Origin: Chara braunii
Lineage: Eukaryota; Streptophyta; Charophyceae; Charales; Characeae
Assembly: GCA_003427395.1 (NCBI GenBank)
Contig: BFEA01000364.1
Coordinates: 1,274,536 to 1,328,594 of the forward strand
DNA length: 54,059 bases
Direction: 5' to 3'
Shown: positions 52,609-54,059 of the stretch, piece by piece
Position numbering within the stretch: the stretch's first letter is position 1
Layout of the letters: each line of letters opens with the position of its first letter
Translations under genes and position numbers: made by a program
Notes under the pieces: model-generated
What the model was told of the DNA's origin: nothing
The model's database searches: none
What the model saw: the letters and a program-made list of their open reading frames with translations, nothing else

Positions 52609-53411
52609 GTGTCGTTGAATGAGTGTGTGGTGAGTTTGTCGGTAGAGGCTACAGGAGCGTGCACATCTGTAAGAACGGAAAAGGAGTCAGTTTTCCCCTG
52701 CTTTCGGGAAAATGGGTTAGGTAACGGTAAAATTCTTTTCGATTATCGAGTTCTTTCACTTCAACTTAGAATATATCTTGCAGGAAAGGTGATCAGAGAA
52801 GTAGTAGGCATCCCAATGGGCAAATGCTTTAACCCTGAGCTGGCTTGCCTATTATGTTCGTTCAATGAGTACTCCTTCCTGAAAACGAACGTGACTGATA
52901 CAAGATATATAATGGGTATCAGGCTTGTGGACGACGTCAATATTTTTATTTTTCTTCTTGATGAGAGCGATCTTATGCTCAGGAAGGCGGCGAAACTGAT
53001 AGACAAATTTTGCAGTTCATACGACTCGAATCTGACCTTAATCAGGACTGGCGACTGTGGTGGATGATGGGAGTTCCTGGGTTGCTCGGTCATCTGCAGC
53101 TCAAGCCCCCCATCGGTTACATGCATTGCGAGGCTTAAGAACCGAGCTACGATTTGGAAAAATGGGACGATCCGTTTTCTGACCACGAAGGACTTTTGGT
53201 CCTATGGACTAGCACAATTCAAAAAAGTGTGCGTGAAACGCCATTCACAGAATCCTTGCCCACTCCTCAGACCATAGGGAAGTGGGCAAGACCCTCTTGT
53301 CTTTAAGGAGGGAAATGAGGTTGAAAGGGTTTCCTACGCACTGTTTTTTTAGGGCTCTAGAGGAAGTGTCGGCCTCCCACAAAGAGGTATTTAACAACTG
53401 GAATGATATTT
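52609..53411 (+). pseudogene. reverse-transcriptase-like relic, clade uncertain
   Basis: The main frame (52,609-53,067) contains REVVGIPMGKCFNPELACLL, matching RT motif 4/B (G-I-P-M-G-...-P-.-L-A). Then RLVDDVNIFIFL sits at motif 5/C, where most RTs have Y-x-D-D; here L-V-D-D keeps the two Asp. After a frame change near 53,068, EFLGCSVICS fits the L-G motif that follows. Further frame changes lead to LKGFPTHCFFRALEEVSA and a stop at 53,409. The GIPMG form and spacing resemble Penelope-like and related RTs more than Ty3 or LINE types, but no endonuclease domain is visible. It is unrelated to the 26-kb element. Confidence 0.55.
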
Positions 53412-53767
53412 GAGACTAGGCTTAGGCACGAACAAACGTGGTAGAGAAAAAAATAAAAGCGAATCTACCCCTACTATGATAGTACGGGTTCTTTTCACAA
53501 GCAGGTCAGATTGCGATCAGGTACCAAAATTTGGCATGCATGGGACCGGAATCGAATCTCCACCACCCTGTCTTTCTGCCCTCTACTTGTTGTCCCCATC
53601 CTTGTGACGTTTTTCGACTGTTCCGCTCCCGAGCATCACCACTGAGTAGGATACGGGAGCCAAACGATCTGCGGTAATCTCCCTGTCCTGTCCGTAAGTT
53701 GGACCGTAACCCAAATGTTTCCTCCTTGACTCGCCGACCACCCATCACCTTAGCTCTTCACCTTTGT
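53412..53767. other. intergenic, nothing recognised
   Basis: No supported gene. Confidence 0.35.
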
Positions 53768-54059
53768 CGTTTTCCATACGTTATTTCCTCTTCTTCCCTC
53801 TCGTCCCTGCCTCGTATAAGCCATCCCGGAATCCTGCTTCTGTTGTCTATACTACCTTCACATCTCTCCAACATGGCGCGCTGTTCCTGTTACCTCAATC
53901 TTCCTGCCACCTCTACTTCACCGCCAACTTTTCAAGTGTCGCTTTCCATATGGCCTCGTCTCTCTCCCTTGTACTACTCGCCCCAGATCCTCCTTCTGCT
54001 ACCCTTACTACTTTCACGTTTTCTACATGGCATGATGTTCCTGCGACTTCTATCTTCCG
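53768..54059 (+). repeat. diverged tandem repeat, about 170-bp unit, running off the window
   Basis: GTCGTTTTCCATACG...(53,768) and GTCGCTTTCCATATG...(53,938) begin two similar stretches. Both continue with CCTC-rich sequence, ATCCTSCTTCTG, ACTACTTTCAC-like and ACATGGC..G..GTTCCTG landmarks. The second unit is cut by the window end. Confidence 0.55.

Overview
The window looks like eukaryotic nuclear DNA, most likely from a green plant or alga. The evidence is a plant-type U6 snRNA-like copy, a primer-binding site matching the 3' end of plant tRNA-Asp, a Ty3/gypsy retrotransposon, Helitron remains, MITEs, foldback elements and many microsatellites. There are no operons or Shine-Dalgarno sites. 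A streptophyte or charophyte alga fits, but that is inference. I found no intact host protein-coding gene; nearly everything recognisable is a transposable element or a relic of one.

Layout. 1-310: a (TG)n/(GA)n-bearing repeat. About 870-7,715, minus strand: a decayed Helitron. Reading in its own direction it has an N-terminal region, a Helitron-like N domain, a Rep region with a degenerate HUH motif, a Pif1-like helicase in pieces, and a Ulp1-like protease fragment. A foldback element (4,591-4,949) interrupts its Rep region. 7,970-8,590: degenerate repeats. 8,938-9,339: a sequencing-library artefact, a Nextera mate-pair junction between two identical 182-bp copies. 9,950-16,140: a tRNA-related SINE-like block, three foldback elements, a relic of the 3' end of a giant LTR, and microsatellites.

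16,142-43,984: a three-level nest. A ~530-bp MITE is split by a GC-rich foldback element. One arm of the foldback is split in turn by a 26-kb LTR retrotransposon (16,443-42,415). The retrotransposon has two 7.4-7.5-kb LTRs (TGTCG...CGACA), a tRNA-Asp primer site, a gag-protease-RT-RNase H-integrase region decayed by stops, frame changes and a deletion removing the RT active site, and a second Gag-like ORF downstream of pol with its own zinc knuckle. Each LTR carries a U6-snRNA-derived module ending in a hairpin and a T-run, two arrays of hairpin repeats, and a relic of a spliced coding sequence.

43,985-54,059: AT-rich DNA with another copy of the microsatellite-bearing repeat, a foldback element with a perfect 9-bp target duplication, an intact copy of the MITE, a U6-like copy, nested foldbacks, and a decayed reverse-transcriptase-like ORF (52.6-53.4 kb).

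The least ordinary biology is the giant LTR with its U6-derived module and hairpin arrays. Next is the foldback family, which keeps an AT-rich core while its GC-rich arms differ almost completely from copy to copy.
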